From Deinococcus multiflagellatus (GTDB lineage: Bacteria; Deinococcota; Deinococci; Deinococcales; Deinococcaceae), in assembly GCF_020166415.1 (NCBI RefSeq), contig NZ_JAIQXV010000016.1:49789-113788 (forward strand): a DNA stretch of 64,000 bases, in the 5' to 3' direction. The stretch's first letter is position 1. Each line of letters begins with the position of its first letter. Positions 26,073 to 35,934 of this stretch are shown here, piece after piece. A model generated the notes under the pieces. It made no database searches. It saw only the letters and a list, made by a program, of their open reading frames with translations, and was not told the origin of the DNA. The translations under genes were made by a program, and so were the position numbers.

Positions 26073-27971
26073 ATGCAGATCACCCCAGAACTCCTCCGAC
26101 AACTCAATGACGCGGGCCAGATGGCCAAGGTGATGGAACTGACCGACGCCCTCGGCCGGTCTGTTTCAGATCAGCCGGGTGAAACAGCCTTGTCTCTGAT
26201 GACTGAACGCGGCGTGGCACTGATGCGTTTGGGCCGGATTCCAGAAGCCATGAATGCGCTGCGCCTGCCGATGCAGCAGGGCGTGGAGCGCGCAGCCATC
26301 GACTTTGGCGTGTGTTACGTGCACGTCGGTGACATTGAGGCCGCCCACCAACATTTCGCGGGTCTCCTGGAACGCCTCTCATCCGATGAACGTGCCAACG
26401 GCAGGCGCTGGCTGGCGCTGAGCCTTCACCTGCTGGGCCGCACGCAAGAAGCCTATGATCAGGCGCAGCTTGCCCTGATCGAAGCGCAAGGGTCGGAGCG
26501 CGCCGCCTTCTGGCTGGGTCTTATTCAAACCACGTTTGCCCTGATTTTGATGGACCGGGGGGACTATAACCTGGCCGCGCTCAATATTGAGGCGGCTCTG
26601 CAGTCGGAGTACACCCGGCTCAATCCCCTCGCCCGGGCTTTTATCCTGCAGTTCGCGATTTTGATTCATCTGCAGCGCGACAACCTGGAGCAAGCCAAAG
26701 TGCTGGCGGCTGAAGCAGAACTGCTGCTTGACCCCAGTGGCGGCCTGGGAAATTTGAATCAGCAGCAGGCCGCGTACTACGCAAATAAAGTCAGGCTGGC
26801 CCGCACCCTGATCGGCAACCTTGAAGGCGATCCGCAGGCCATCAAGGAACACGGCAACCTGGTGAGTTACGGCATGAGCCATAACGACAGTGACACCCTC
26901 GTTTTCTACGCTGCCGGTGAGATCGAGCGACTGGGAGAATCAGGCGATATTGACGGGGCCCTGAAACTGTTGGGTCAATTGCCGTCGTACCGGGTGAGTG
27001 CGCCAGGCACCTACACCACGGCGGCCATTGCGATGACGCTTGCAGGGAAGTACGAAGACGCCAAACTGCTGTTTGAGCAGGGCCTCAACGACACACTGGC
27101 GCAGGGCCTGAGACCCCTGCATGCCAGGGGTCAGCTGTACTACGGACTGTGTCAGACCTTGGAAGGCGACCCTGAAGGCCTGGACAACCTAAAGCGCGCC
27201 GCTGAGCGGCTGAGGCGGTTGGGGCTCAATGCGGTGACGCGGCGCGACCTGCAACGGGTCAGCGTCAAATTAAAGCCAGAACAGGTCAGCTACGTTTTGG
27301 ACACAGTGGCCGTGTTGCAGACCAGGCGTCTGGCCCGAAAGGTACTGACCATTCGCTTGATTGGTCAGGGTGAACTGCTGCTGGACGGAGTGCGAGTGGA
27401 TTTGCGCGGGCATACAGCGCGGGCCGCCGTTTTGCTCAATCAACTGCACCTCCAGCCAGAGATGAACACCGCTCAAATCGCCAAAGAAGTCTTTGACGAA
27501 CACCTGGCGCATATGCCCACCAGTGAGGCGCGCAAGATCAAGACGCAGGTCAGTGGACTGGTGTTGAAAATCCGTAAGGCACTTGGCGACGCGCTGATTC
27601 TCAGAACCGGTAGTCAGAACGACAGCATGTACCAACTGAACCGGGCCCTGTATCAGGTCGTCATCGATGTCGACCAGCTGGAAGACGACCTGCGGGCCGG
27701 GTCAGAACGACTGCCTCATGTGGTGCACGCGCTGCGGCCAGGCATCTTGAACAGCGAAACCTTGACCTGGGTCATTGAACGTCGTGAACAGGTGTTTGGC
27801 CATTGCCGTGACGCCCTTCTGGAAGCCATCACCAGATGCGAAAGCGAAGTTCACTTGGCCGAGTTGACCAGCAGTGTTGCTGTGTTCGGTGCCGTTGAGG
27901 GTGTTCTGGAGGAAGAAGTTCACCCCTTGCTCGTGGCGCTCAATCAGGTCAGGACAAAGCGTCCGGCGTAG
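26073..27971 (+). CDS. TPR protein with SARP/BTAD-like winged-helix end
   Basis: 632 residues from the ATG at 26073, which has GGGGAG 8 bases upstream; the frame is open to 26034. Residues about 1-410 are TPR-like repeats (GVALMRLGRIPEAMNALRLP, WLALSLHLLGRTQEAYDQAQ). From about 425 a wing-type domain follows (LTIRLIGQGELLLDGVRVDL ... AAVLLNQLHLQPEMNTAQIA), like the DNA-binding start of SARP regulators, then a helical tail. Unlike the two large regulators nearby it has no NTPase domain, so it may be a partner or truncated relative of them. Functional target unknown. About 330 bases of upstream DNA hold no convincing gene. Confidence 0.7.
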   Translation: MQITPELLRQLNDAGQMAKVMELTDALGRSVSDQPGETALSLMTERGVALMRLGRIPEAMNALRLPMQQGVERAAIDFGVCYVHVGDIEAAHQHFAGLLERLSSDERANGRRWLALSLHLLGRTQEAYDQAQLALIEAQGSERAAFWLGLIQTTFALILMDRGDYNLAALNIEAALQSEYTRLNPLARAFILQFAILIHLQRDNLEQAKVLAAEAELLLDPSGGLGNLNQQQAAYYANKVRLARTLIGNLEGDPQAIKEHGNLVSYGMSHNDSDTLVFYAAGEIERLGESGDIDGALKLLGQLPSYRVSAPGTYTTAAIAMTLAGKYEDAKLLFEQGLNDTLAQGLRPLHARGQLYYGLCQTLEGDPEGLDNLKRAAERLRRLGLNAVTRRDLQRVSVKLKPEQVSYVLDTVAVLQTRRLARKVLTIRLIGQGELLLDGVRVDLRGHTARAAVLLNQLHLQPEMNTAQIAKEVFDEHLAHMPTSEARKIKTQVSGLVLKIRKALGDALILRTGSQNDSMYQLNRALYQVVIDVDQLEDDLRAGSERLPHVVHALRPGILNSETLTWVIERREQVFGHCRDALLEAITRCESEVHLAELTSSVAVFGAVEGVLEEEVHPLLVALNQVRTKRPA

Positions 27972-28012
27972 GACACCTTGTGTGTTGATGCGGCAACCGG
28001 CATTTTGAGGCT

Positions 28013-29941
28013 ATGACAGGCCCACTCGTTTCTCCGAATAGCCTGTGGTTACCGCTGTACCGCTTCAATGATCATGCCCTGACCGAGTTGGCAGCCTTCT
28101 CCCCTGATGAGTTGAAGGCTGCGGCGCTGGCCTTACAAACTGCGCTCGATCAGCATCCCGAGGGCTCACCAGACCTACCGGACTGGGTACAGCGCCTGTA
28201 CCTTGAGGGCACGTCCACAGTGGTTGAGACATTGGTGCTGCTGCACTTGGCCGCCGTGATCGTAGACCTGTTAACGAGGTCCCGGATCAGCTGGGCGCCA
28301 GAACAATTGAACGTCGCCTTAGGTGTCGCGCTCTCGCTGTACACCCTAGACGCGATGACCGTGCCACTCGGCAATCAGCTGGAGCACGGCCTCTACCGCG
28401 CGGGTGCCACGTCGGGGGGCTCCTGTCTTCTGCCGGCGGAACTGCCTGCGGCGGTGGCCACCCTCGAACAGCTGGCCCATGAGCAGGGCGTGCCTGTGAC
28501 CGGTCTGGCCGGAAGCGCAGAATTCCGAACCTGGCTGGAGGTGCTGGCTGCGTCGGTCCCACTCGGCAGACCGGCCAACCGCGTATCCAGTCTCCAGTCT
28601 GACCGGGCAGCGCGCTTTTTGGCGTGGGAATGTGCCCCCCTGCCTCCTGGGGACACGCTCGACGCCGCAGTGGCGCACCTGGCCAGTGCCGCCGCGGCGC
28701 TGGCTCTTCTGGTGGAGGATCGGGCAGCCTTACCACTTTTGGACGCCTCCGATCTGCTGAACTGGGCTGCTGTAGCTGTCCAGGCGGCCCTGAGCCTGAG
28801 CGGCCGGCACCGACTGCCCGACCTTGATCTCAAAGACCTGTGGCGAGACCTGCGAGCTCTGCATCAAGAGATTGGCCGCCCCCCATTGCCCAGTTTCAAA
28901 TTCGGGTTCACCGTGCCCAGCCACATCAACGCGCTGCACGAAGCGCGGCATGCCCTCCGGCGGGGGCAGTATGTGCGCCTGGGCCGACCCACTGCCCGCA
29001 GCCGGGGCCTGGACGCCATGCTGTGGGACATCTTTGACCGGTTGCACGCGCGGCCACTGCCCTACACGCCTGTCGATGAAATAACTCTGGCATTGGCTGG
29101 ACGCTGGGCCCTGACCCAGACGCCGCGCAGCAGAGGCATGGCGCTGACTGACACCGTCGCACTGGCCGCCGAACTGGGTCAGGTTGACGTGCTGTGGGCC
29201 TGGCCTCTCCGAGGCGACCTGACCGAGGAGCTGAGTCACGCCCTCAAGACGGTGGTGCTGGTGTTGATGGAATGGCCGCAGGCTTCTGACGACGCCGAAC
29301 TGCATGAGGTTCTGCGGCGCGCGACCGGTCACCTGCTGGCCCTGGTGCGGCGCGCAGGCGTCAGGTTGCCCGAGTCCGATCAGCTGGTCGCGCTGGTGGG
29401 CGGGGAAAGGCTGTTGCGGGCCACGCCTCTGAACCGCGCCGAGTTGCATGTCCTGGCCGACCACTACTTGGCCGTCCAGGAGGCCCTGAGACGACGTGAG
29501 CTACCCGAGCCTGAGCCGCCGGCCGACCCGATTGAAGAGAGCACGCCAGTTCTGGAAGAGGCGCCCACTGCGGCGCCCACATGGCCGCCGCACGTCGAGC
29601 AGGCCCGCGCGCTGCTGGCCGGTAAGCGGGTGGTGCTCCTGGGTGGGGTGCCTGATCCCGCACACCATCAGGCGCTGGTCGAGGCGCTGGGCCTGGCCGA
29701 ACTGGACTGGATACCTTCTGACCGGTATGACCACGGCCTCCAGGCTGCCGCGCATCTGCGGCAGCCTGGCACGGCCCTGGCCATCTTTGCCCTGCGGTGG
29801 GGAGCACATGCCCACGGCTCTTTACGTGCCGCAGCGCGTGAGGAAGGCGTGCCGTACCTGCTTCACCCTGCCGGCCTCAATCCGAGCCAGATTGCCTGGC
29901 AGGTGATGCGCCAGGTCAGCGGTGCTCTGGCCAGGGCCTGA
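28013..29941 (+). CDS. Unknown protein with DUF2325-like C-terminal domain
   Basis: 642 residues. Residues 1-500 are mostly helical and not recognised. An acidic linker (about 500-525) leads to a C-terminal Rossmann-like domain of about 100 residues: KRVVLLGGVPDPAHHQALVE, then GTALAIFALRWGAHAHGSLR and EEGVPYLLHPAG. This pattern (GG at the first strand, a His-containing turn, and a late K/R-x-P strand) resembles DUF2325, a family of unknown function often found beside regulators or recombination genes. No signal peptide or membrane segment is clear. It is separated by three bases from a convergent gene end (29945). Confidence 0.6.
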   Translation: MTGPLVSPNSLWLPLYRFNDHALTELAAFSPDELKAAALALQTALDQHPEGSPDLPDWVQRLYLEGTSTVVETLVLLHLAAVIVDLLTRSRISWAPEQLNVALGVALSLYTLDAMTVPLGNQLEHGLYRAGATSGGSCLLPAELPAAVATLEQLAHEQGVPVTGLAGSAEFRTWLEVLAASVPLGRPANRVSSLQSDRAARFLAWECAPLPPGDTLDAAVAHLASAAAALALLVEDRAALPLLDASDLLNWAAVAVQAALSLSGRHRLPDLDLKDLWRDLRALHQEIGRPPLPSFKFGFTVPSHINALHEARHALRRGQYVRLGRPTARSRGLDAMLWDIFDRLHARPLPYTPVDEITLALAGRWALTQTPRSRGMALTDTVALAAELGQVDVLWAWPLRGDLTEELSHALKTVVLVLMEWPQASDDAELHEVLRRATGHLLALVRRAGVRLPESDQLVALVGGERLLRATPLNRAELHVLADHYLAVQEALRRRELPEPEPPADPIEESTPVLEEAPTAAPTWPPHVEQARALLAGKRVVLLGGVPDPAHHQALVEALGLAELDWIPSDRYDHGLQAAAHLRQPGTALAIFALRWGAHAHGSLRAAAREEGVPYLLHPAGLNPSQIAWQVMRQVSGALARA

Positions 29942-29944
29942 CGA

Positions 29945-30889
29945 TTAGAGCGGGTGGACGTGAGGCAGCTGGCGGGCCTGGAGCCGCGCGAACAGCGCCT
30001 GCGCCCCCAGTTCAGCCGCACGAGACACCTGGTCTTCAGCAATGACCAGGAGCGTCTGTTCACCCGTGGTTGGGTCGGTGAGCTTCAGCTGGCGCCCTTG
30101 AGCCACTGTCCCTGGAGCGGTGAGGTACGTCACCGGGGCCGGGAGCAGCCGCACGCCGCTCTGCAGCGCGGGCATACAGTGAGCAGGATCGAGTCTGAGC
30201 ACGACCACGCTTTCTGTGGGGGCGTAGCGCAGCAGCTTAATGCGGGTGTGGCTGTACACGAGGCCAGGCAGGCGCTGTACGCCACCGCCTTCTGCCTCGT
30301 ATTGGTATTGGCCGTTCTGGCGCCGGTCCAGTGAGTCCATCTCCGTGATGGCGCCGGGATGCTGCTGCCGGTCATACAGTTCACCGTAGAAGGTCAGCGC
30401 GCCGCTGATGCCAGAGACCAGCGAGGTGGCCAGAAACACCTGATGCTTGAAATGCAGGGCTTCTCTGAGAGTCAGGCCGTCGCGGTCGAGATACAGGTGC
30501 CCGACCGTCAGGTCATGGACTCCCAAGCCCAGCCGCTCCAGGATCTCGCGGGCCGTTTGAATCATGGTGGGGGTGGCGTCTGCATGAACCTGCACGAGGA
30601 CCCGCAGCAGGTAGTGCGGAGCGTCAACAGGGGTGAGAGGCGGTCCAGGAATCAGCGCCTCATAGACCGTGGGGGGACGGTGATCAGGGTTTGGACCTGA
30701 AAAAGGGAGGATGTGCAGCCATCCCTTTTTCACCAGATCGGCCAGATTGCGGCCAGTGACGCGGGCGTTTCGACCCAGAGCGGTGCCCACAGCCTCTGCT
30801 GAGTAGGGTCCAGGACCGTTCTCCCAGATGTATTGCCAGAGAAGCTTTTCGCCGTCGTTGCCTTGCCTGATAGATTGTGGGAGCTGCAT
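29945..30889 (-). CDS. Winged-helix protein of unknown function
   Basis: 314 residues. The ATG at 30889 is preceded 5 bases by GGAGGG; a longer open frame to 30967 is not supported. Residues about 15-65 (LLWQYIWENGPGPYSAEAVG, RNARVTGRNLADLVKKGWLH) read as a winged helix-turn-helix. The remaining 250 residues form a mixed domain with no recognised family; LVSGISGALTFYGELYDR and VVVLRLDPAHC could be core strands. A TGTACT-AAA-AGTACA inverted repeat overlaps the promoter region at 30905-30919, so it may repress its own expression. Confidence 0.65.
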   Translation of the reverse strand: MQLPQSIRQGNDGEKLLWQYIWENGPGPYSAEAVGTALGRNARVTGRNLADLVKKGWLHILPFSGPNPDHRPPTVYEALIPGPPLTPVDAPHYLLRVLVQVHADATPTMIQTAREILERLGLGVHDLTVGHLYLDRDGLTLREALHFKHQVFLATSLVSGISGALTFYGELYDRQQHPGAITEMDSLDRRQNGQYQYEAEGGGVQRLPGLVYSHTRIKLLRYAPTESVVVLRLDPAHCMPALQSGVRLLPAPVTYLTAPGTVAQGRQLKLTDPTTGEQTLLVIAEDQVSRAAELGAQALFARLQARQLPHVHPL

Positions 30890-30904
30890 AGCTTCCCTCC
30901 TTTG

Positions 30905-30919
30905 TGTACTAAAAGTACA
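30905..30919. promoter_or_regulatory. Inverted repeat operator candidate
   Basis: TGTACT-AAA-AGTACA lies 15 bases upstream of the ATG at 30889 and just ahead of its ribosome site. Its symmetry fits a dimeric wHTH regulator. Confidence 0.5.
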
Positions 30920-31085
30920 TAAAGATGGAAGAGGCGTCAACCTACCCCCACAGGGGTCATTGCCCATTCAACTACCGCTCTTTTCTTTCGCCCAGTATGC
31001 TGTCAGCGACTTATGTCTTGTGTTTTCCCCACTTTTTCACGGCGTATAACGGCAACCTGCGAACCAGCGTGGGCCGCGTGAAATT

Positions 31086-32312
31086 ATGACCGTCAGACGG
31101 TGGCCGGCAGTCGCAGCAGGTGAACTTTTAGCTGATGTGCTTGAGCGCGGCGGTGTCCAATCTGTGTCGCTTCACTTTGACGAGCCGGTACTCAACACCA
31201 CGTTTCTGCTGGCAGATGGAGATATCTGCGGCGTTCAAAGCCCGTTCCTGCCCCAGTGGAGTGCGTCGCTGACACACATGGGCATCACCGAGACTATGCT
31301 CGAGACGGCACGCATGGGCGCTGAGACACCGCACGAACTGATTCGCAATCTGTTGCAAGCGGGTCATCTGACGGAGAGTCGCCTGACAGACCTGCTGCGC
31401 CTGCGCGTTGAAATGGCGCTGGTTCCTATTGTCCTCCAGCCGGCTCAGATCCACGTGAAGCCGCAGGTGTCAGTCCCATGGATTGCCCATGTCGATGGCA
31501 GAGTAGCCCTCCAGATGGCTGAACTGAGCGCGCGTCAACTAGAAGACGACGCCCTGAGCATCAAGCCAACCGACCTTCTGGAGGTGGCCCCTTACCTGGC
31601 CCCAGAGAGTACGGTTGCCGCCCAGGCACTTCATCAGGGGGCTCTGGCCGGACTACCTCTACTGGAAAGTGCTCGGCGAGCCCACCTACGCTGGGATGAC
31701 GTGGCCCGTGGGGCCGCTTCGCTGATTCAGCGGGGGGTGGCGCGCATTGCACCGTCTCACAACACGCCTGTGAGGCACTTGAAGGCGGGTGACCCCGCGC
31801 CTGATTTCCTTTTGCCTTCCATCCAAGGTCCAGCGGTAACGCTCAAACAGTTCCGCGGTCGGCGTGTGTGGCTGATGATGCACCGGATGTCCAATTGCAC
31901 CCACTGCAATCCGCATCACCGCACAGTTATGCGGCTGCAACCACAGATGGAGGAAGCGGGTGTCGCTATCGTGGAGGTGTGGGCCACAACCGTGGATAAG
32001 CTCCAGCGCACGGTTGGCCGGACGCAGCCGACGTTCTCGGTGTTGTGCGATGAGACGGCGGCCACTCACCGGGCGTATGGCCTGGACCGGTCATTGAAGC
32101 GACTCGTCGATCTGCGCAATTACGACATGATTAAAGAGGGGTTCGCCATGATGGGCGCGCGCGGCTGGATCTCTGAAGGGGTCATGTTTTTGGTTCCCGC
32201 AGAATTCCTCATCAACGAACAAGGGCAAATCGAACAGGCCCATTACAACGAGTACATGGCCGACTTCCTGAGTCCTGAGAGCGTGCTGCAATGGGCGCTG
32301 GACGGACACTGA
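31086..32312 (+). CDS. DUF4388/PATAN-like and thioredoxin-fold (AhpC/TSA-like) fusion
   Basis: 408 residues. The N-terminal 115 residues (AGELLADVLERGGVQSVSLH ... GDICGVQSP) fit DUF4388/PATAN-like sensor domains, which often accompany response regulators. A helical middle part follows. From about residue 230, AGDPAPDFLLPSIQGPAVTL starts a peroxiredoxin/thioredoxin fold with NCTHCNPHH, a CxxC redox pair where peroxiredoxins usually have T-x-x-C; later CDETAATHRAYGLDRS also fits AhpC/TSA. A thiol-disulphide or peroxide-linked signalling role is likely. It is followed 7 bases later by the STAND regulator gene, so the pair probably acts together. Confidence 0.75.
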   Translation: MTVRRWPAVAAGELLADVLERGGVQSVSLHFDEPVLNTTFLLADGDICGVQSPFLPQWSASLTHMGITETMLETARMGAETPHELIRNLLQAGHLTESRLTDLLRLRVEMALVPIVLQPAQIHVKPQVSVPWIAHVDGRVALQMAELSARQLEDDALSIKPTDLLEVAPYLAPESTVAAQALHQGALAGLPLLESARRAHLRWDDVARGAASLIQRGVARIAPSHNTPVRHLKAGDPAPDFLLPSIQGPAVTLKQFRGRRVWLMMHRMSNCTHCNPHHRTVMRLQPQMEEAGVAIVEVWATTVDKLQRTVGRTQPTFSVLCDETAATHRAYGLDRSLKRLVDLRNYDMIKEGFAMMGARGWISEGVMFLVPAEFLINEQGQIEQAHYNEYMADFLSPESVLQWALDGH

Positions 32313-32319
32313 CAACATC

Positions 32320-35265
32320 ATGGAGCTCACCAGTCCTGCCCAGGCTGGTGAGCTGGCGGCAGCCGTGACAGTGCCGCGCAATACGCCAAGCGTTCGTCGG
32401 CTTGAGCGTGATCGGCTGTACTTCGCGTTCGAGCGGCCCTTCGCACCGCTCCATCTGGCGCTCGTGGCCCCCAGTGGGTATGGAAAAAGCACCCTCCTGG
32501 GGCAGTTGGCCAGTCGGCACACGTGTGTGTTGATTGACTGCAGTGAGATGGACGGCACGGCGCGCGGTCTGGCTTGGGCCATCGCGGATGAGGTGGCACT
32601 GCTTGTCCCCCAGGCGGCCGTGGGCTTGACGCGTCTCCTGGAGCGGGCTGCTGGGCCGGTTCCAGCGCGTGCATTTGCGGCCACGCTGGCATCTGCAGGG
32701 CCATTGATTTTGATGCTAGACCGCGCAGAGCACAGTGGTTCTGACGCTCAGCAGTGGATCACTCAACTGATGGAGCGACTGGTTGATACTCAGCGGATCA
32801 TCCTGGCTGGCCGGGTTCTTGATGCATTTGACCTGTCATATCAGATCGCCGAGGGGAAGCTTCAAGTGCTCGGCATGGATGCGCTGGCCTTCACGCCGCA
32901 AGAGGCACTGGCACTGGCCGATCAGCGCGGCGTCCTCCTAGAAGGCACCGAGCATTTCGGCGGCTGGCCACTGGCCATAGGGCTGCTGACAGCAGCAAAC
33001 AGCAACCTAACCCCGCAGGACCTCGTGCGCCGACAGTTGCAGGCATTGCCCGTCTTGATTCGGCTCGCCTTGCCAGCTTTGGCCGTGTTTCGAGTGTGGG
33101 ACGACGACAGTGCCCGGGAAGTCACTCACCTTCCGGCCGGGTGGCTGGCTGATGTGCTGCGCGCAGGCCTGCTGCTGCGTCCCTTGGGCGACGGCCGTTT
33201 CGAACCCCATCCTCTTGTCCGCGAACTGCTTCACAATGAGCTGCGCCGAACCACTGAGCGTTGGACACTGGCGCACCGACACGCCGCGCGGCAGGCAGTC
33301 AGTCGCGGTCAGATATTTGACGCGCTCGAACATCTGGTGACGATTGGGGACACGCCGGCCATCTTGGAACTAACGGAGCAGCACGTGCCCCTGCTGATGG
33401 AACGGGGATTGTATGCGGAGGCGACCGCCTTCCTGGATGCGATCCCTGACGGCATTCTGCCGGCGTCCCTGGCGCTGCATTACGGCTTGGCGCTGGTCGA
33501 AACGCGCTGCACGTCCCGGGGTCTCGACCTGCTCCAGCAACTGGGCGGACAGATGCCAGGCAGCGCGCTGGCGGCGTTGCTGGCAGCTCACAATGCGTAT
33601 ATCCGTGCCGACTTTCACGCTCAACTGGCGGCCTCCGAACAGGCGCTCGAGGGGGCTGCGGAGTTGTCTGGGCTGATGGTGATGCAAATGAATGGTACGC
33701 GGGTGCACGCGCTGGCCAACCTGGGACGACTCGAAGAGGCGCAGCGCGTGGCAGAAGGGGCTGTCAAGCAGGCCAGAGCGCAAGGTCCCGCAGAAGGCCT
33801 GGCGTATGTGTTGTTTGCATGGGCATTCGCCGCTCAGCGGGCCGGACAGTTCATGCGCGCCACCGAGCTCTTGGAAGAGTCACTGACGATTTACCGGCAG
33901 CTCCGCATGTCCGCAAAAACCCTGGGGCCGGTCATGTTGCTCGCCGATATCGTGCTGGATATAGGCGACAGCGGGCGGGCAGCAGAACTGTTGGCGGAAG
34001 CGTTGACGCTGGCCACACAGCAGCAGTCGAGGTGGGTGGGCTGCTTACAGCAGACCGAGGGCCGGCGACTGCTGCTCGACGGCCACCTGAATGATGCGGT
34101 GCGCGCCTTCGAGCAGGCAGTGACGGCTGGGCGCGAAGCCCAGCGGCCGGACCGGCTGTTCATGTCGTATTGCCTGCTGGCCGACACGCAGATCAAACGG
34201 GGGGCGTACGGCGCCGCTGCAAATGCGCTCAACGCAGCCAGCGCCATCAACGCCAGCCAGCAGGGTTGGCAGGATGTTCCGGAGTTCACGGCGCTCCTGG
34301 CTTTTGAGGCAGGTCACCTGGCCTTCGCACTGGGCCAGGACGAGGAAGCCCGCACCCGACTGGAAATCGCCACTTGGTACACCGGGCTCTCTGGCGTCCG
34401 GGCTTCGGCCTTCCTGACAGAATTGGCCCGGCGGCGCGGGGAGTTGACCGAGCAGCATGCCATTACCCTGGCTGCCCGCATGCGGACCTTTGGTGAGGGC
34501 CACCCGCCAGCCGCGTGGGATGCGGACGAATTGAAGGGGCTGTACCGCAACCTGGCGCAGCGCGAAGGGGCCGGAGCCGTGTTTGGGGCCTGGACGTCTG
34601 CAAAATCTGATCCGGGCGTTACCCGGGTTGAACTGTCCGGCCAGCTGATCGGCGGACCCGTGTTCCGGGTCCAGGGACGCGTCCTGACGCTGGAGGGCCG
34701 TCAGTCCAGGCTCCTGACGGCTCTGATGGTGCGCGGCGAGCAAACCAAGGATGAACTGCAAGAAGCGGTCTTCGGTGATGACAGCAAAGACATCCGGGAT
34801 CCCCTCAAAGTCCTCCGGCGCAAGCTGCGGGCCGTCACGGGGGTTGAAGAGCCGGTACCCTTGATTGCCCACAGCGGGGTCTACGCCCTCGCTGACGGCT
34901 TGGAAATCAATCTGGATACCGTCCGGTTGCAGCGTGCCTTGACGCTTGGTGATGTGGCCGCTATCCGGGCCATCCTGCCGGCGCCTGCCGCAGTGCTTCC
35001 TCACATGGATGGCCTTTGGATTGAGGACCTGCGGCGTGAGGTTAACCCCCTGCTCCTTCAGAGCTATCTGCTGCTGGGCCATGATGCAGCAAGCGCCGGC
35101 GACAGCGTTTTAGCCCTCGCAACTTACGAGGCCGCCCTGGATCTGGTCGAGAACGACACGGATCTGAAGGACGTGCTCAGGCCGATTGAGCAGGTCCTCC
35201 GAGACTGCGGCGCAGATGTTCAGGCCCAGCTCCGGGCTTACCGAGAGCGCGCACTTGGGCTATGA
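32320..35265 (+). CDS. STAND/SARP-like transcriptional regulator
   Basis: 981 residues. Walker A APSGYGKSTLL at about 50-59 and Walker B LILMLDRAE at about 127-135 give a MalT-like NTPase; HPLVRELLHNELRR marks the end of the winged region that follows in such proteins. TPR repeats fill about 330-720 (ANLGRLEEAQRVAEGAVKQA). A SARP-type wing (FRVQGRVLTLEGRQSRLLTA ... RDPLKVLRRKLRAV) starts at about 780, followed by a BTAD-like tail. It lies directly after the DUF4388-redox gene, suggesting that the latter supplies the signal. Its end overlaps the convergent gene at 35260 by 6 bases. Confidence 0.8.
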   Translation: MELTSPAQAGELAAAVTVPRNTPSVRRLERDRLYFAFERPFAPLHLALVAPSGYGKSTLLGQLASRHTCVLIDCSEMDGTARGLAWAIADEVALLVPQAAVGLTRLLERAAGPVPARAFAATLASAGPLILMLDRAEHSGSDAQQWITQLMERLVDTQRIILAGRVLDAFDLSYQIAEGKLQVLGMDALAFTPQEALALADQRGVLLEGTEHFGGWPLAIGLLTAANSNLTPQDLVRRQLQALPVLIRLALPALAVFRVWDDDSAREVTHLPAGWLADVLRAGLLLRPLGDGRFEPHPLVRELLHNELRRTTERWTLAHRHAARQAVSRGQIFDALEHLVTIGDTPAILELTEQHVPLLMERGLYAEATAFLDAIPDGILPASLALHYGLALVETRCTSRGLDLLQQLGGQMPGSALAALLAAHNAYIRADFHAQLAASEQALEGAAELSGLMVMQMNGTRVHALANLGRLEEAQRVAEGAVKQARAQGPAEGLAYVLFAWAFAAQRAGQFMRATELLEESLTIYRQLRMSAKTLGPVMLLADIVLDIGDSGRAAELLAEALTLATQQQSRWVGCLQQTEGRRLLLDGHLNDAVRAFEQAVTAGREAQRPDRLFMSYCLLADTQIKRGAYGAAANALNAASAINASQQGWQDVPEFTALLAFEAGHLAFALGQDEEARTRLEIATWYTGLSGVRASAFLTELARRRGELTEQHAITLAARMRTFGEGHPPAAWDADELKGLYRNLAQREGAGAVFGAWTSAKSDPGVTRVELSGQLIGGPVFRVQGRVLTLEGRQSRLLTALMVRGEQTKDELQEAVFGDDSKDIRDPLKVLRRKLRAVTGVEEPVPLIAHSGVYALADGLEINLDTVRLQRALTLGDVAAIRAILPAPAAVLPHMDGLWIEDLRREVNPLLLQSYLLLGHDAASAGDSVLALATYEAALDLVENDTDLKDVLRPIEQVLRDCGADVQAQLRAYRERALGL

Positions 35266-35928
35266 GTTAAGACGGTAGAGCACCGCCGTGGTGGCCTCAC
35301 CATAAGGCCCGGTTCCTAAGACTTCGCTGTTCAGATGCACCGCTTCTGCGTCAGCCAGGAGCAGTTGTAGGTCTGCAGGACTGGTATAGGTTTGGCACAG
35401 CAGCAGCAGCTGACCCTGATCATCCCTCCAGTAGGAAGGGTGATCGTAAAGCACGTGGCGCGTGTCTTTCAGGTTGTGGTGGTCCAGCAGGGCGTACACC
35501 TGATCCCGGAGCTGTCGGCGCTCCAGCCGGTCTCCAAGCTGGTCTCTGCTCAGGCCGTACTGGGCCATAAACTGCGCATCACGGGCTTCGACGGCATCTG
35601 GGTGCTCAAATGTCTGGGCCATTTCCTGGGCGGCGTCGACGGCCGCTTGGAGCACCCGGTGCCGGGACGGGTGCAGACTCCAATCCACATCCAATGACAG
35701 ATTCAGCAGACCGTTGATCCGCCAGCTCAAATTCTGGGCCAGGATGCCACTTTCGATGTCGCCCCAGCGCTCGCCTGCCAGAAAATCTGGCGCCCGCTCC
35801 AAGCTGTCGCCGTCGCGCGCGACCCAGAGGTCACAGTGTTCGCCGTGGCAGCGTGCGTACCGCGCCACGTAGTGGGCAGCCAAGGTATTCAGAGGGGCTT
35901 CGGAATGGGTCATGAACGCGCAATCCAT
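35260..35928 (-). CDS. Unknown soluble protein
   Basis: 222 residues from the ATG at 35928; the ATG at 35913 (MTHSEAPLNT) is equally possible, and neither has a clear ribosome site. Features seen are a Cys/His-containing start (HYVARYARCHGEHCDLWVAR), a Trp-rich region (GERWGDIESGILAQNLSWRI) and a hydrophobic C-terminal part (LLLLCQTYTSPADLQLLLAD). No family is recognised. It is convergent with the STAND regulator and overlaps its last codons. Confidence 0.6.
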   Translation of the reverse strand: MDCAFMTHSEAPLNTLAAHYVARYARCHGEHCDLWVARDGDSLERAPDFLAGERWGDIESGILAQNLSWRINGLLNLSLDVDWSLHPSRHRVLQAAVDAAQEMAQTFEHPDAVEARDAQFMAQYGLSRDQLGDRLERRQLRDQVYALLDHHNLKDTRHVLYDHPSYWRDDQGQLLLLCQTYTSPADLQLLLADAEAVHLNSEVLGTGPYGEATTAVLYRLNS

Positions 35929-35934
35929 TATCAA

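Noticed and set aside
25879..26110. Short plus-strand ORF before the TPR gene (MTVEGKNAVFPRQSVLNLDV...)
   Set aside because: Only the first 30 codons look possible; the rest is an out-of-frame shadow of the TPR gene and no ribosome site is clear.
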